64,000 nt of DNA from Luidia sarsii (taxonomy: Eukaryota; Echinodermata; Asteroidea; Paxillosida; Luidiidae). Below the pieces are notes generated by a model. It did no database searches. It was not told where the DNA came from and saw only the letters and a program-made list of their open reading frames with translations. The DNA lies in contig OX465115.1 in NCBI GenBank assembly GCA_949987565.1, forward strand, positions 10,341,055 to 10,405,054, given 5' to 3'. The translations under genes were made by a program, and so were the position numbers. The stretch's first letter is position 1; the number at the start of each line of letters is the position of its first letter. Shown piece by piece: positions 12,119-23,200 of this stretch.

Positions 12119-12607
12119 GAGTCTGAATCCAACTTTTGAAGACATTTTGAATGTCCGATAATGTTGACATTAGGGTGGACATTAGGGTTTAAATTAGTCA
12201 AATGGTGCATCGTGGTATGCTTAGAACTATAGTTCCCGTTCATTAACATAATGGTTTAATTTCAATCCCCTCCTTTCAGGATTCTTTATTAAGTGGAAAT
12301 TAGAAAATTGTGGTAAATTGTCAGACTGAGCGGTTTTCAGTATGAAAACCAAAAAAAAAACCACAAGCACATGTTTTATTTTACTTTTCCTAAGCACACA
12401 AGCAACGAAAATATCATGATTATTGGTGATATCCAATGATTGATGTACTCTTTCCTGTGGTTGTGTAGCTTGGAAAAACGTACGGTTAAATACAAAATAA
12501 AAAAATTAACACAGTTTACTGGAATGTATGGCAGTTCGTTTTATGCTATTTTACTGATCCGCAGGAACGCGGTTTTACGGGAATAAAAATCGCAATAACC
12601 CATAGAG
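12119..12607. other. 3' flank of copy A
   Basis: This presumably holds the 3'UTR of copy A (AATAAA at 12496-12501). Nothing else is recognised. The minus-strand open frame at 12227-12436 has no family resemblance. Confidence 0.35.
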
Positions 12608-14149
12608 AAATTGCGGAGCGTAAACAAGTCAATTCCCTGGCCAAGTGGAATCGCCTTAACAATTAGAATGGAAAGAGTTTTCAGCGCCAAATCTAAAGTG
12701 GTGGTAGAAAGGTCAGTTGCTTTTTGGACAGAAACAGACAACACGTCGTTTGCTGAGGCTTCAGAATAACTCCTCCGTCCCCTTCTTACGAGCCACTTCG
12801 CAACAGACTTGTATTTCTGTGCTCACGGGCGTCAAGATCGTGAATTGGTTATTGGTCTCTTACACAAATAATAAGATATCCACTCATAGTGTCATTCTGG
12901 GTTTAGGAGTCCCTTTTTTATCATGTATTTCTGGTATCAAAAATCTTACAAAACTCATGTTACTTTAAATCCTAATATTATTTGTCTCATGACAGGATGT
13001 AATCGTTTAATGTTATACAGGTATTTTGTTAAAACAAGGTTGGTTGTAGTGATCTCATGTTGTTAATTTGTAATTGTTTTAAGATCAAGTATAACGTCAT
13101 TAATTATCTCAGGTTTCACGCTTACTTGAGAGTACTTATCATTTCTCTCTTTCTCTTCTCATAATTGTATCTTGTACCACACCTTGTGATGCAATCATAA
13201 ATTCCCATTGTTTATACACTTAAACATTAGTTTCCTTACTTACTAAGATACTTTAATTACTCTATGTATATTCTTTTGAAATTTCGTTCTGTCACAGGAA
13301 TGCTCTAGGAATGTACATATTTCTGAGCTGACCTTTGTACCCATTTCCCGCTAAGTACGGGATGGGCGAAAACCCGCGAAAAACCCTTCTTGGGGAAAAA
13401 AACGCGGGGAAATTCCCACCCGTCTCCATTTTTTAATGGCAACCAAGCTCTTTCTCCGTACTAATGCATCTGGTGTGTAACGTTACTTCAATTTAAACTC
13501 AAACCACCCATCTTGATAAATTAAATGTTTCTTTAGTTTTATACAATTTAATCGTGTTAAGGAACCTTAATTATGACATCTACTTGTAACTAAATCTCTT
13601 ACAGTCTCCATTGCCCTTTAATGACAAGATTGCCAGCTATAGGGCAAGAAGGACTCCTAAATCCCATGCACTCAGATTACTCTTTCTGGTTTACTGGAGG
13701 TGGAAGGGGATGGCGGAGGTAACGTGGTTCTTTCCTGTGGCCAGTAGTGGTGTGGAGTTGCCTTCAAATGGCAACTTCCCGCCTCACGTTAACTTGAATA
13801 CCCTGCGTGGCCTACCTCACTCTCTGCATTGTGCCAACGCATTGGCTATTGTTACCTCTTACGCAATCGTTGTGAGTGGCAAGGGCGTTCACGCTTTCTT
13901 TTCTTGAACATACCTGGAGACCCTTCCATAAATACCATTAAGCGCTGCTTAATGGTGTGGTAATTGTCTGATTAGTTGTTGTAATACGTTAATATGAATT
14001 GTAGAGTCTGCTACTGAGAAATTGTCTTACGGTGATTTGCAGGGCTTTTTAATTAAAACTTTCATTTTGGCTACATTCGTCGCTTGGTCGTTTGCAACGG
14101 ATTTTATTCGTCGCCTGTATTAATTCTTGGTAAAATAACATTTTTTTTA

Positions 14150-14288
14150 AAATCTTAACATTTAGTGGGCCTGACGTTTCGATTCTAGCAGGACCTTTCT
14201 CAAAGGCAGAGTGACACTCTTGTCACTCTGCCTTTGAGAAAGGTCCTGCTAGGATCGAAACGTCAGGACCACTAAATTTTAAGATTTA
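14150..14288. repeat. Near-perfect palindrome of two Penelope family 1 ends
   Basis: The arms are 14150-14216 and 14221-14288, joined by the 4-nt loop CTCT. Each arm is the family 1 terminal sequence (CCTGACGTTTCG...GGCAGAGTGACA). The right arm reads in the sense orientation with CGAAACGTCAGG. Arms of about 67 bp with a tiny loop would form a strong hairpin or cruciform. Inverted terminal fragments are a known arrangement in Penelope-like insertions. Confidence 0.8.
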
Positions 14289-14347
14289 CATTTTGGTAAT
14301 TTTAGTCAGTGAGCAGTTTGCAACATTTGTGTATATCACTTTGTTTT

Positions 14348-14431
14348 AAATCATAAAACAAGTGTGATAAGTTATAAAACAAGTGTTATAAGTCATAAAA
14401 CATGTGTGATAAGTTATCAAACAGGTGTTTT
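14348..14431. repeat. Tandem 21-bp repeat, second array
   Basis: Four 21-bp units start at 14348, 14369, 14390 and 14411. They are the counterpart of the array at 421-504 and have almost the same sequence. Confidence 0.8.
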
Positions 14432-15879
14432 AAGTTAAAATATTGCAACGTTAGCGTATTTTGGAGTAAGGTTAACGCTTTAATTTATAGCTTGCATTAC
14501 ACAGAACATGATGACTAGTTTGAGAACGTTTGAACCTTTTGGTTTTTAGTGATTTATTGGTCAACTGTTGCTTAATGATGTTTGTGGAAGTTGCACCTTT
14601 AGCACAACTCTTTCGAAATTATAAGGAACTTTTGAGATGGTTGAGCACCCTTTGGCAACAAGTGCTGCACCTTTTGAATTTTGTTTTCGAGATTAAGATA
14701 AATTGAGAAAATGTTATACGTTTTAGTTCTAAAATTTTAGTTTTGATCCTAGCAGGACCTTTCTCAAAGGCAGAGAGACAAAACAGATACATGTACACGA
14801 AGGAAGGGGAATAGAGAACTTTTTAATTCTCTAAAAAAAATTAGAAGCGGACTTGATTTTCGGTTCACTGAATTGACATTTTGGTGAAATGTTTATTCCA
14901 ATTCAAAATGTTTGTTAAAGGTCAAGAACACGATGGTTTTTAGCCGAACAGCTTCCGCTCTTCAAAATTGGTTTAACAATCAGATAAAAACAAACCTGTG
15001 AATCCGGATGTCATCGAAAGCAGCATAAAATAAGCAAAACCGTCACAGTTTTTACATCGAGTTTTAACGAAATGGCTGTCTGCTAAATTCAAAGGCGCAA
15101 CCATTCGTTCGTGTAACGATAATGGTCGACTAACGTGAGACTCGGCTTGTTGAAGTTGGACTGCTTTACGTCAACCGCGTACTTCATGACCAGCACGAAT
15201 CCAAGGTCACCAAAGGGCTGTCAGCATAATTATAATGAGCCAGCCGCGATGCACTGCAGCCTTGTTGCACTCGTGTAACTGTATTCACAATTTCTGTAAA
15301 GTGAACACAGAATCATCATTCTTTGCAACTCATTGATTATGTAAGATATGTTTGTCTCACCATGCTAGAACTGCCCTTTATGAATGAGGTCCGACTAAGA
15401 GTTGTTCCCACGGTCCTGCTGACCACACAACTAGTCTATGGAGATAAAACCACCGTCTTGTCTACAAGTTAATTGTTAGACCAGATGTGCAATGGCGTTT
15501 AATTTCTTGCACTGATGGCCAGGGTTTTTGCCCAAGATCTTATGCCCTAGGCTCTATTTGAGAGACCCGTCACTTGATCTGCCCTGATTTGTAATTTCTG
15601 GGTATGAGTTGGAAGAATCTGTCTAATTACAAACCATTGACCAATAGGCTGGGCCGCAAGAACCCTTTTTGAGCACATGGTCAGCTAGATGTAGCCTGAG
15701 ATCACCCTGGCCTCCTAAAGCGGCCTCCTACCCGATGAGGGAGAGTGTTTCCCGAGTGCCGCCTGCACTTGATTCGAGAAACTTTGTTTGTTCAACTCCC
15801 TCACACCTGACGTTGTACTATATTTGTACAGGTAAGCTTACCCGCGTTATCCATCTTTCTTGTACGAGTCACGATAGTG

Positions 15880-16539
15880 TAGGGGAGATGGAAATTGCCC
15901 CCCCCCCTTATTTTCTTTTGTTCATTTTGTTTTATGTTGGAATGTTCCTACAGTTGTATAGAGTATAGTATGGATAACTTACCAGATTTACCCATAGGAC
16001 AAATGGAATGACCCGCATGGGAAATGAGGAGCAGCACCAACAGGACAGGATGTACACTGTACACTGTATGTGGCCCTGGCTCACTATTGTTTGAGCCATT
16101 GGCCTACACAGTACCAATAAAACCACATGTATAGTTTGCCTGTATAACTCAATGTTGCAACCCTCATTCTCTTTACAGGTATGTTAAGTTCATTTCCTAT
16201 TTTATGACAGTAAAGGGCATTTCTTTGTTTTATCTTTCATTGTACATTGTTCATTGCTCTGCTTTTACCTGATTTTGAAATTAGTGAGGATTAAAACTAA
16301 TTAAGGCAGGACTCTCAGTTGAGATATTTCGTGGATTTTGATTATTGTATTGTCTCCTAATGCTAGAATTGTTGGAATAATGTGAAGAAGTTGGATTCAA
16401 GTGCTTTTGATTCTGGTAGGAATTCATTGTTCAGGAATGGTTCATATAATTAACTAAGGATGAAACTTTCTGAGACATGTTGGATAGGTCAAACCTTGCC
16501 CCAGTGTGTATAGTGCTGTATGGTTACTGGCCATCGTTG
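15880..16539. other. Unassigned intergenic stretch
   Basis: It starts with a C-run at 15897-15908. No gene, RNA or element is recognised. It ends at the sharp homology boundary where the duplicated family 2 tail begins (16540). Confidence 0.35.
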
Positions 16540-16867
16540 ACCCTACATTCATCCAGGATAGCTCGAAAGCCAAGATTTCAACACCGAACAATCAATTGGC
16601 ATCTGAAGCACGACCAACAAACACAAGGGCATAACGCGCACCAGACCAGGCCCGCATGACCTCAACATAAATGAACAAAGAGTGATGGCCCAGCGGCCAC
16701 CAGTGATTTCCCAACTCAGGTCGTGCTTCAGTAGTCAGGCTGGGCGGGAAAGATCCTCCACAATTCAACGGTCACGACCACAACTTTTGGCGTGAAGGAT
16801 CCTCCACGCTTCACCGCTCCTCCACGCCATACAAAACCCCTGATGATAGTTGGACTCCAGCAGTCTC

Positions 16868-16908
16868 CTGACGACGAGCAGAGTACACACTGCTCGAAAC
16901 GTTGGGTC
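16868..16908 (+). ncRNA. Hammerhead-ribozyme-like core in Penelope family 2 tail
   Basis: CTGACGA (16868-16874) is followed by a 6-bp stem GAGCAG/CTGCTC with an 8-nt loop (16876-16895). GAAA (16896-16899), a possible 2-bp stem III and a GTC cleavage triplet (16906-16908) follow. This is the hammerhead order CUGANGA, stem II, GAAA, GUH. One extra C lies between A9 and stem II, and I could not find a convincing stem I, so activity is doubtful. Hammerhead motifs are known in Penelope-like elements. Equivalent motifs occur in the tails at 35645-36070 and 61130-61550. Confidence 0.5.
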
Positions 16909-16911
16909 ATC

Positions 16912-16947
16912 GGCTCTTTTCAGAGCCACCCTCAGTCTCAAAAGAGA
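16912..16947 (+). promoter_or_regulatory. Histone-type 3' stem-loop with purine-rich downstream element
   Basis: GGCTCTTTTCAGAGCC (16912-16927) is a 6-bp stem with a TTTC loop, identical to the canonical metazoan replication-dependent histone mRNA 3' hairpin. It is followed by ACC and, 12 nt on, by AAAAGAGA (16940-16947), which resembles the U7-binding downstream element. No histone coding sequence precedes it; a Penelope-like tail does. The counterparts at 36026-36041 and 61505-61520 have one mismatch in the stem. Confidence 0.6.
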
Positions 16948-16975
16948 TGATAAACATGGTGTCACCGCAAACCAA

Positions 16976-17274
16976 TTAAAAATAATTCATGCAAACCTTC
17001 AAGTCTTTTCGAGCTTGAATTTGTTTTCATTCAAAAATGCTAAAGTTCATCATGTCACCAGGCCATGGAGCTGGGTTTTTACGCTCCACACTTTCTTTAT
17101 GGGTCATTGACCTTTTTCATTCTCGTAAAACCGCGTACATTCGCATTAGTTACTTAAAATCAGACCAGCTACCATAAATTCCATTTATTGATTAAAACCA
17201 TTAGTACCTTAATGCCAACATTATCAGACCCACGTTAAACATGTTTTAAATGATTAACATTTGGATTCAGACTT
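16976..17274. other. 3' flank of copy B
   Basis: This probably contains the 3'UTR of minus-strand copy B. The block is nearly identical to 36075-36395 and 61555-61874. It contains no other recognisable feature. Confidence 0.4.
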
Positions 17275-20200
17275 CTAAATGATTTTCAGGACGAGTCCGA
17301 TGACCAGGGGAATGAGAGCAGCACAGGGCACACATCCAATGATGATGAAAGCCATGTCATAGCTTCCCGTGGCGTCGTATAGCCAACCTGTCAATTGAAA
17401 CGAAGGCAAGAACGTTAGGAAATCGGTGTTTTTTAGGTAATCCGGTATTAACTCATGTGACGCCCACTGGTGGCGAAATTGCTGCGGCTCATTCTTGTGA
17501 GTGCTTAGATTTGAATTACTCGATTATTAATTACAAACAGACCTAATTAATGTTTATATATTCAATTACCGGTAAGTATTAAAAAACAATCAATGTGATA
17601 TGCATAGCAAATGAAGATATTCCTTTGGACAAAGATTTACAGTAAAGAGAACATAAAATAAATAAGCATTGACGGGTCCCGTAAATTTGTTTCATTGAGC
17701 ATTGACATGACATGATCAGAAAGGAGCAATGAATTGAGCAAATGAGCAAATGAAATCAGTAAATGGCAATCCTCGATGTAATCACAATGGGGACAGCTGT
17801 CCCCCTCTAATTGGTTTTCAACCTGCCACAGCTAGCCCAAAATTTCACTGGAACTGCAATCTCAGTTCATCCTATAATGGGGCCTATAATCCTATAATCT
17901 GTCAAGACATCAAGGTTGAGTTGCCGACATTGCCTCCCTAGTTACCCTGGCGTCAGGGAAAAGGTGCTGGTTAGTGAGCAGTGAATTGAGCGAATGAGCA
18001 GAGATATGAGTAAAGATGTGCAATGAACTGAGTTAATGAATTGAGTCGTGTTTAGTCCTAAATGACATTGACGGCTTTTGTGACATGGAAACGGAGCTCG
18101 TGTAAATTGTATTGGAAACGATTATGCAGTTTACCTGGCAAAAACCTGGAAGTTATATCATTAATGTATTGCTTTGGTAGACTGTTAGATGTGTAAAAGG
18201 AGCTGAGTGATTAAAACCGAAATTATTTATTCTTACCTGGCAAAAATCCGGAAAGTATCAACACAAGCACAAGAGAAAGCTTCAGCCAAGCGTACGCATT
18301 CGCCAACTCCTCGGCACCGAAAACCTCTTTCACCAAAATGTCATTGAGCGTGTACATTGCAGCAATGAATAGACTGCACTGAAAGGTGACGAACACGTAG
18401 CCCAGAACGCTGGTCACCCAGGGATCGACGATAAACGACACGGCTAACATCAGACTGCTCACGATCAACGCAGTGGTGCATCGCACGTAGCCTCTGTCGA
18501 TGAAAGGTGACCAGATAAAGGTTCCCAAGAAGTAGCCCACTGCTGCTGCTGAGCAAAGTGAGGCAGCCACTTCCGAGGAGAACCCTTTGTCCTCGAGATG
18601 GGGAACGAAATAAATCAGCCAAGAACCGTTTGAAAAGTTGACGGCGAATCGGCTGAAGACTATCACCCAGTATTTAGACTCCATCAACACCGCCATCCCT
18701 GCCCGTTGGCAGAAACCGACGAGAAACGCTTTCATTGAAGACGTTGGGTTGGTGTTGGCTTGCTCACTAATATCTCTATCGGGTACGGAGTCGTACGCTG
18801 CCTTGTCGTTCGTGATGAGCATCGCACAGGGGATGCAGTGACAACAGAGTGCAGTGATGAGCACCATCGCTCCTCTCCAGCCGTAAGTGTCCAGGAACAG
18901 TTGCGTCAAGGGTGCGAAAATGAAGAGGGAGATTCCTCCGCCACTGTGACCTATACTACATGCCAGACTGAAATGCCTGCTGAAGTGCCTTCCTAGCATG
19001 CCCAGCACCATAACGTCAAAGATGCCAACGGAAAACCCTGCAACATTCAAGAGAATGATGATGAGAAGGGAGATCTGGAATTGTTCATCATAATGAAGCC
19101 GCTCATCCGTCCTTGCAAAGTTTCCAAAATTAGACTTGTTTCCTAGTGTTTGGCATGTTTATTTGTGATATTGCTAAGGTGTTCCCTCCGGCAATTTATG
19201 TATCATTTTTTTGCTTACTTGTTTTGTCCAAAATCGTTTCTAAGTAGGTTTTTTTCACTGCTTCAGCAAAGCGGAAAAGTTATTGTTTTTGGTCTGATTT
19301 GTTTTGTTCTTCTCCCTTAAATTTGTAAGAACTGTTTGGCCATTGAACACCTTTCGATTCATTTTCATATTTGGCAAATGCATAGAACATTTTCTAAATT
19401 GTGCACATTAACCGTAATTTTGCACAAAAACTTTAAACATAATTAAGTCGTTGCGTGTCACGTGACAGCAAAATTCTGTGTTCGGATGGATCCTCTTTTG
19501 CAACATATCTAAGATGGGAAAAGATGTATCAACAATGCAATCATTTTTATGAAGTCATGGATTTTCAGAATTTCGCATTCCATCGAGAATATTTGGCCAA
19601 CATCGCTATTTTTTATACGTTTTCTGTTATATATATATTGGGGATATGGTTTATAATCGCCGAAGCCAAAAGGAAATGGCGTCATCAAAAAATTAGATTT
19701 CATAACACATATTAGTCATTGGCTAATTACCTTAAATAGGTGCAGTGTTAGTTATTGAGCCATACATGTAAAATCTTTAGTTTGTCACTGATTTACTTTT
19801 TTGTTCGAATCATCATGGATTTTGAATATTATTATCATGTCCCTAGACTTTTTGCACAAAATGTGCATGCAAAACTGCTCTGAGCCAATCCAACTGTTAA
19901 GTCTTGCATGGTTTAGCCTGACGAGGACACACTCTGGACCTTCCACCATACCCACAGTAATTGACCATATTCCCCTCTCGGCAGTTTGGCTACCCTGTTT
20001 TCCTTTACTGTACAGTATATTTCACACAAACCACGGTGGACAGCACTGGCTGTGTTTTACCCAGGCTATTGCATAATAGGGCTATCAGCCATGGCTAACC
20101 AGACCAAACGCCTTAGCATTGAGAAGTTTGTGGCTCTCCTGGGAGCAGGTTTTCGCTAAAATTGCACTGGGGTCGCTGGGTGGCGAAAACACATTATGGT

Positions 20201-23200
20201 CTGTTGCAAACAGACATAGGAACTCTAGCTATTGTTGGTTTTAGTGATATACAAAAATGTTGCAAACTGCTTACTGACTAAAATTACCAGAATTCAAATC
20301 TCAAAATTTAGTGGACCTGACGTTTCGATCCTAGCAGGACCTTTCTCAAAGGCAGAGTGACAAGGAAAAAACAGATACATGTACACGATGGAATAGGGGA
20401 AGAATGTGAATAGGACACGGATGAGAAAAAAAAGACAAATAGGAAAGCTGGTAGGCTGAGATCAAAGGTAAGGGCAAGGTGTAGGGTAGATATTAAAAAG
20501 AGGAGGGGGAAAGATCAAAGAGAGAAGTGTGAAGGAGTGAACACAAAAGAGGGATTATCAGAAAGCTGCATGGTGTTAGTCATTACCCTCCTGTATGCTG
20601 AGACCATGTGGTTGAATAGTCCAAAGACGCTTCATCCACATTTTCTCACGGCTAAGACGGAGAGCCACTATGGTGACCAAGGGATTCTATGCCCAGTACA
20701 CTCATATCTGATATCGAATGATCAGGGAGATTGAAGTGATACCCAACAGTGGTGTCAATTTTACCGATTTTGATAGTCGACCTATGGCCAAAGATCCGTT
20801 TTTTGAGGGTGATTTTGGTCTCGCCAACATACTGAACGTTAAAACTCTACATGAGATGAGGTATATGATGTTTGAGGTAGTGCACGGGATAGAGCCATAG
20901 GTCGTGTGAGTAGTTCCAGAGGAATGTCCATTGAAAGAGTCTTTTTCCTTGACATGTGTCTTGCAAACACTGCATTTCGAGGTACACTTTAATGTACCAA
21001 ATTTAGTGGGAGGTGAAGTGTCCAAAGGGGAAACCTCTGCTCGGACAATTAACTCACGCGGGTTACGGGGGCGCCTGAAACCCAAAAAGGCGAATTTGAA
21101 ATGGTATCAGCCAGACGATCTGAAGTGTGGAGAATATGGTGGTTTTCCTTAGTTATCTTCCTGAGAGGAGGAAGAGAAGGGTGGTAGGAAGTAACTAAGG
21201 GAACCTTGAGATTGTCCTGGGGACCTGGTGGCTTTTGTTTGAGTGCCGAACCTCTGGGAATGGAATAGACTTTAGCAATGGAGTTCTTCACGTGGCCAGA
21301 ACTATAGCATTTAGCAACCAAGTTACTAGCCAATACACGTGTATGACGGCGAAAGTCAGACTCATTGGAACATTATGCGCCTCAATCTGATGAGGGCCTG
21401 GTTGTAAGCTATACCAGTCTTACAGTGTCTGGGTGACAACTGGACGCATGGAGATATTGATGAGTGTCGGTGGGCTTAGAATACAGTCAGTAGTAAGTGT
21501 ATTGAGGTCTTTCCGGATGGTGACATTCAGAAAGTGGGTCTGCTGAAGAGACTGCTCCCATGTGAATTTGATAGTCCTGTGGAAGGAATTGATGTGGTGA
21601 AAGAAAGCATTCAAGCTGCTACCATCCCTAGTCCAAATGAAGAAAAAAACATCTATGTATCTCCACCAAATCCAGGGACGGCATGGAGCCTCACTGAGCA
21701 TGCGTTCCTCTAGCTCACCCATGAAGAGGCATGCAAAGGAAGGAGCCATGCGCGTGCCCATGGCAGTGCCATGCACTTAAAGATGTGCTCGCCAAGAAAG
21801 GAGAAATTGATCTTGGCAAGCACTAGCCTCATGAGAATGGTTATGTCAGAGAAGACTGCTTTCCTTTGGCCAGGGCCGAGGAGCAAGCTTGAATGCCTTC
21901 TTCCTGAGGGATGTTAGTGTATAGAGAGGAAACGTCAATGGTACCAATTATGGCAGTGCATGGTCGGAATTTCATCCTAGACACTTTCCAACTTTCGTAG
22001 AAAGTCGGAGTGTCATGGACGTGTGAGGGAATTTGGGGAGCCAAGGGTCTGAGAAAAGAGTCAATGAAAAGAGATATGTGTTCCGTAGGTGAACTATTGC
22101 CAGAGATGATGGGTCTGGCTGGGTTGTTGGTCTTGTTAATTTTGGGAGAAGGTAGAATCTGGCAGTTTTACAATTGATCGGTGATAGAAATCTGTGAGCT
22201 TTTTACTCAATTGATCACGTGGTCGCATGTCATCCAAAACTTCCTGAATTTTCTCTGAAAATTTGCCAGTGGGGTTACAGTCCACACATTTATAGTGCTG
22301 GGGATTGTTAAGTTGGCGATTGGCTTCATCGTTATATTTTTGGCGATCCATGATTACTGCGGCTGATAATGATGTCACCGCTGGAACGAGTGTTGAGAGC
22401 AAGACCTTCTTCCCTAGGGAGATTTCCGTGGGGCTTACGGGTAAGATGAGAGGAGTTGGAAAGTTGAGAACAGACTGCTTGCACATACGTTTCATGGCTG
22501 GAACACGATTCTTGGGGGACCCAGATGCTTTTTACTCGGAAAGGGTTCTTCTTTACTTGAGCCAGAGTCAAAGAAGAACTCAGTCAGACGAAGTCTGCGG
22601 TAATACTCAGTGAGATCTTCACTGAGCATTACTTGGTCAACTTTGGGGGAGTTGGAGTTGGAAAATAACGTATGTTCAGCGTCAGTTAGAGAAGAAGAGG
22701 AAAGGTTGACAACAGTGTTAGTGGGGGTAATGGTGTAGACTGGGGACTGCGTCTGAAGTGGTTGTGTATGCGTTGTTTGGCAAAAGGCCACTAATCTTCT
22801 TGTTTCTCCTGTCGGTGAGAACAGAATTGAGGTTAGAGACACCTTTCTCAATCTCGTCACTGAGATCCTTGTACTGGCTTTCAGAGTCTGGCTGATTAGC
22901 AATGTCCTGGTGGACAGACTGAAGAGTGATTTCACATTGCTCAGAAAAGGGCTTTAATGAGCTGGATGGAAGCACTATATAGAATTTGATTCCTTTTGTT
23001 CTGTAGATTGGGGTGAGAGTTTTCGAATTTTGGGGGTGTTAGATATCTGTAAGCCAGTAGGGATCAGGCGAGAGACTTAGAAAAAGTTGTAGTTGTCTTG
23101 ATGGAATGTGTACCGAAGAGACTTCCCTGTGTTGGTTTTGTTAAAATGTTTCTTCCACATTACGCCGTTTTTATGCGGTCCACTTCACAAGGGTACTTAC

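Larger units (their letters stand above)
12608..15880. repeat. Duplicated noncoding block, copy 2
   Basis: This is homologous to 1-1990, with extra sequence at about 12650-12722 and 12850-13980. The extra part contains a GGGGAAAAAAACGCGGGGAA patch (13393-13412) and a 98-codon open frame at 13611-13907 that resembles nothing I know. It also carries the long foldback at 14150-14288 that copy 1 lacks. Confidence 0.65.
16540..16975 (+). mobile_element. Penelope-like family 2, 3' end (upstream of copy B 3' end)
   Basis: This is a 3' terminal fragment of a second Penelope-like family, on the plus strand. Translation in shifting frames gives HSSRIARKPRFQHRTINWHL and, after a shift, INEQRVMAQRPPVISQL. 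The spacing of basic and Asn-rich segments is typical of the end of the GIY-YIG domain. It is followed by a hammerhead-like core (16868-16908) and a histone-type hairpin (16912-16927). The same unit occurs at 35645-36070 and 61130-61550, always just beyond the 3' end of a minus-strand transporter gene, so it was copied with those genes. It is noncoding now. Confidence 0.65.

Noticed and set aside
13611..13907. 98-codon open frame in duplicated block copy 2
   Set aside because: No family resemblance, and the region is absent from block copy 1. No splice or promoter context was found.
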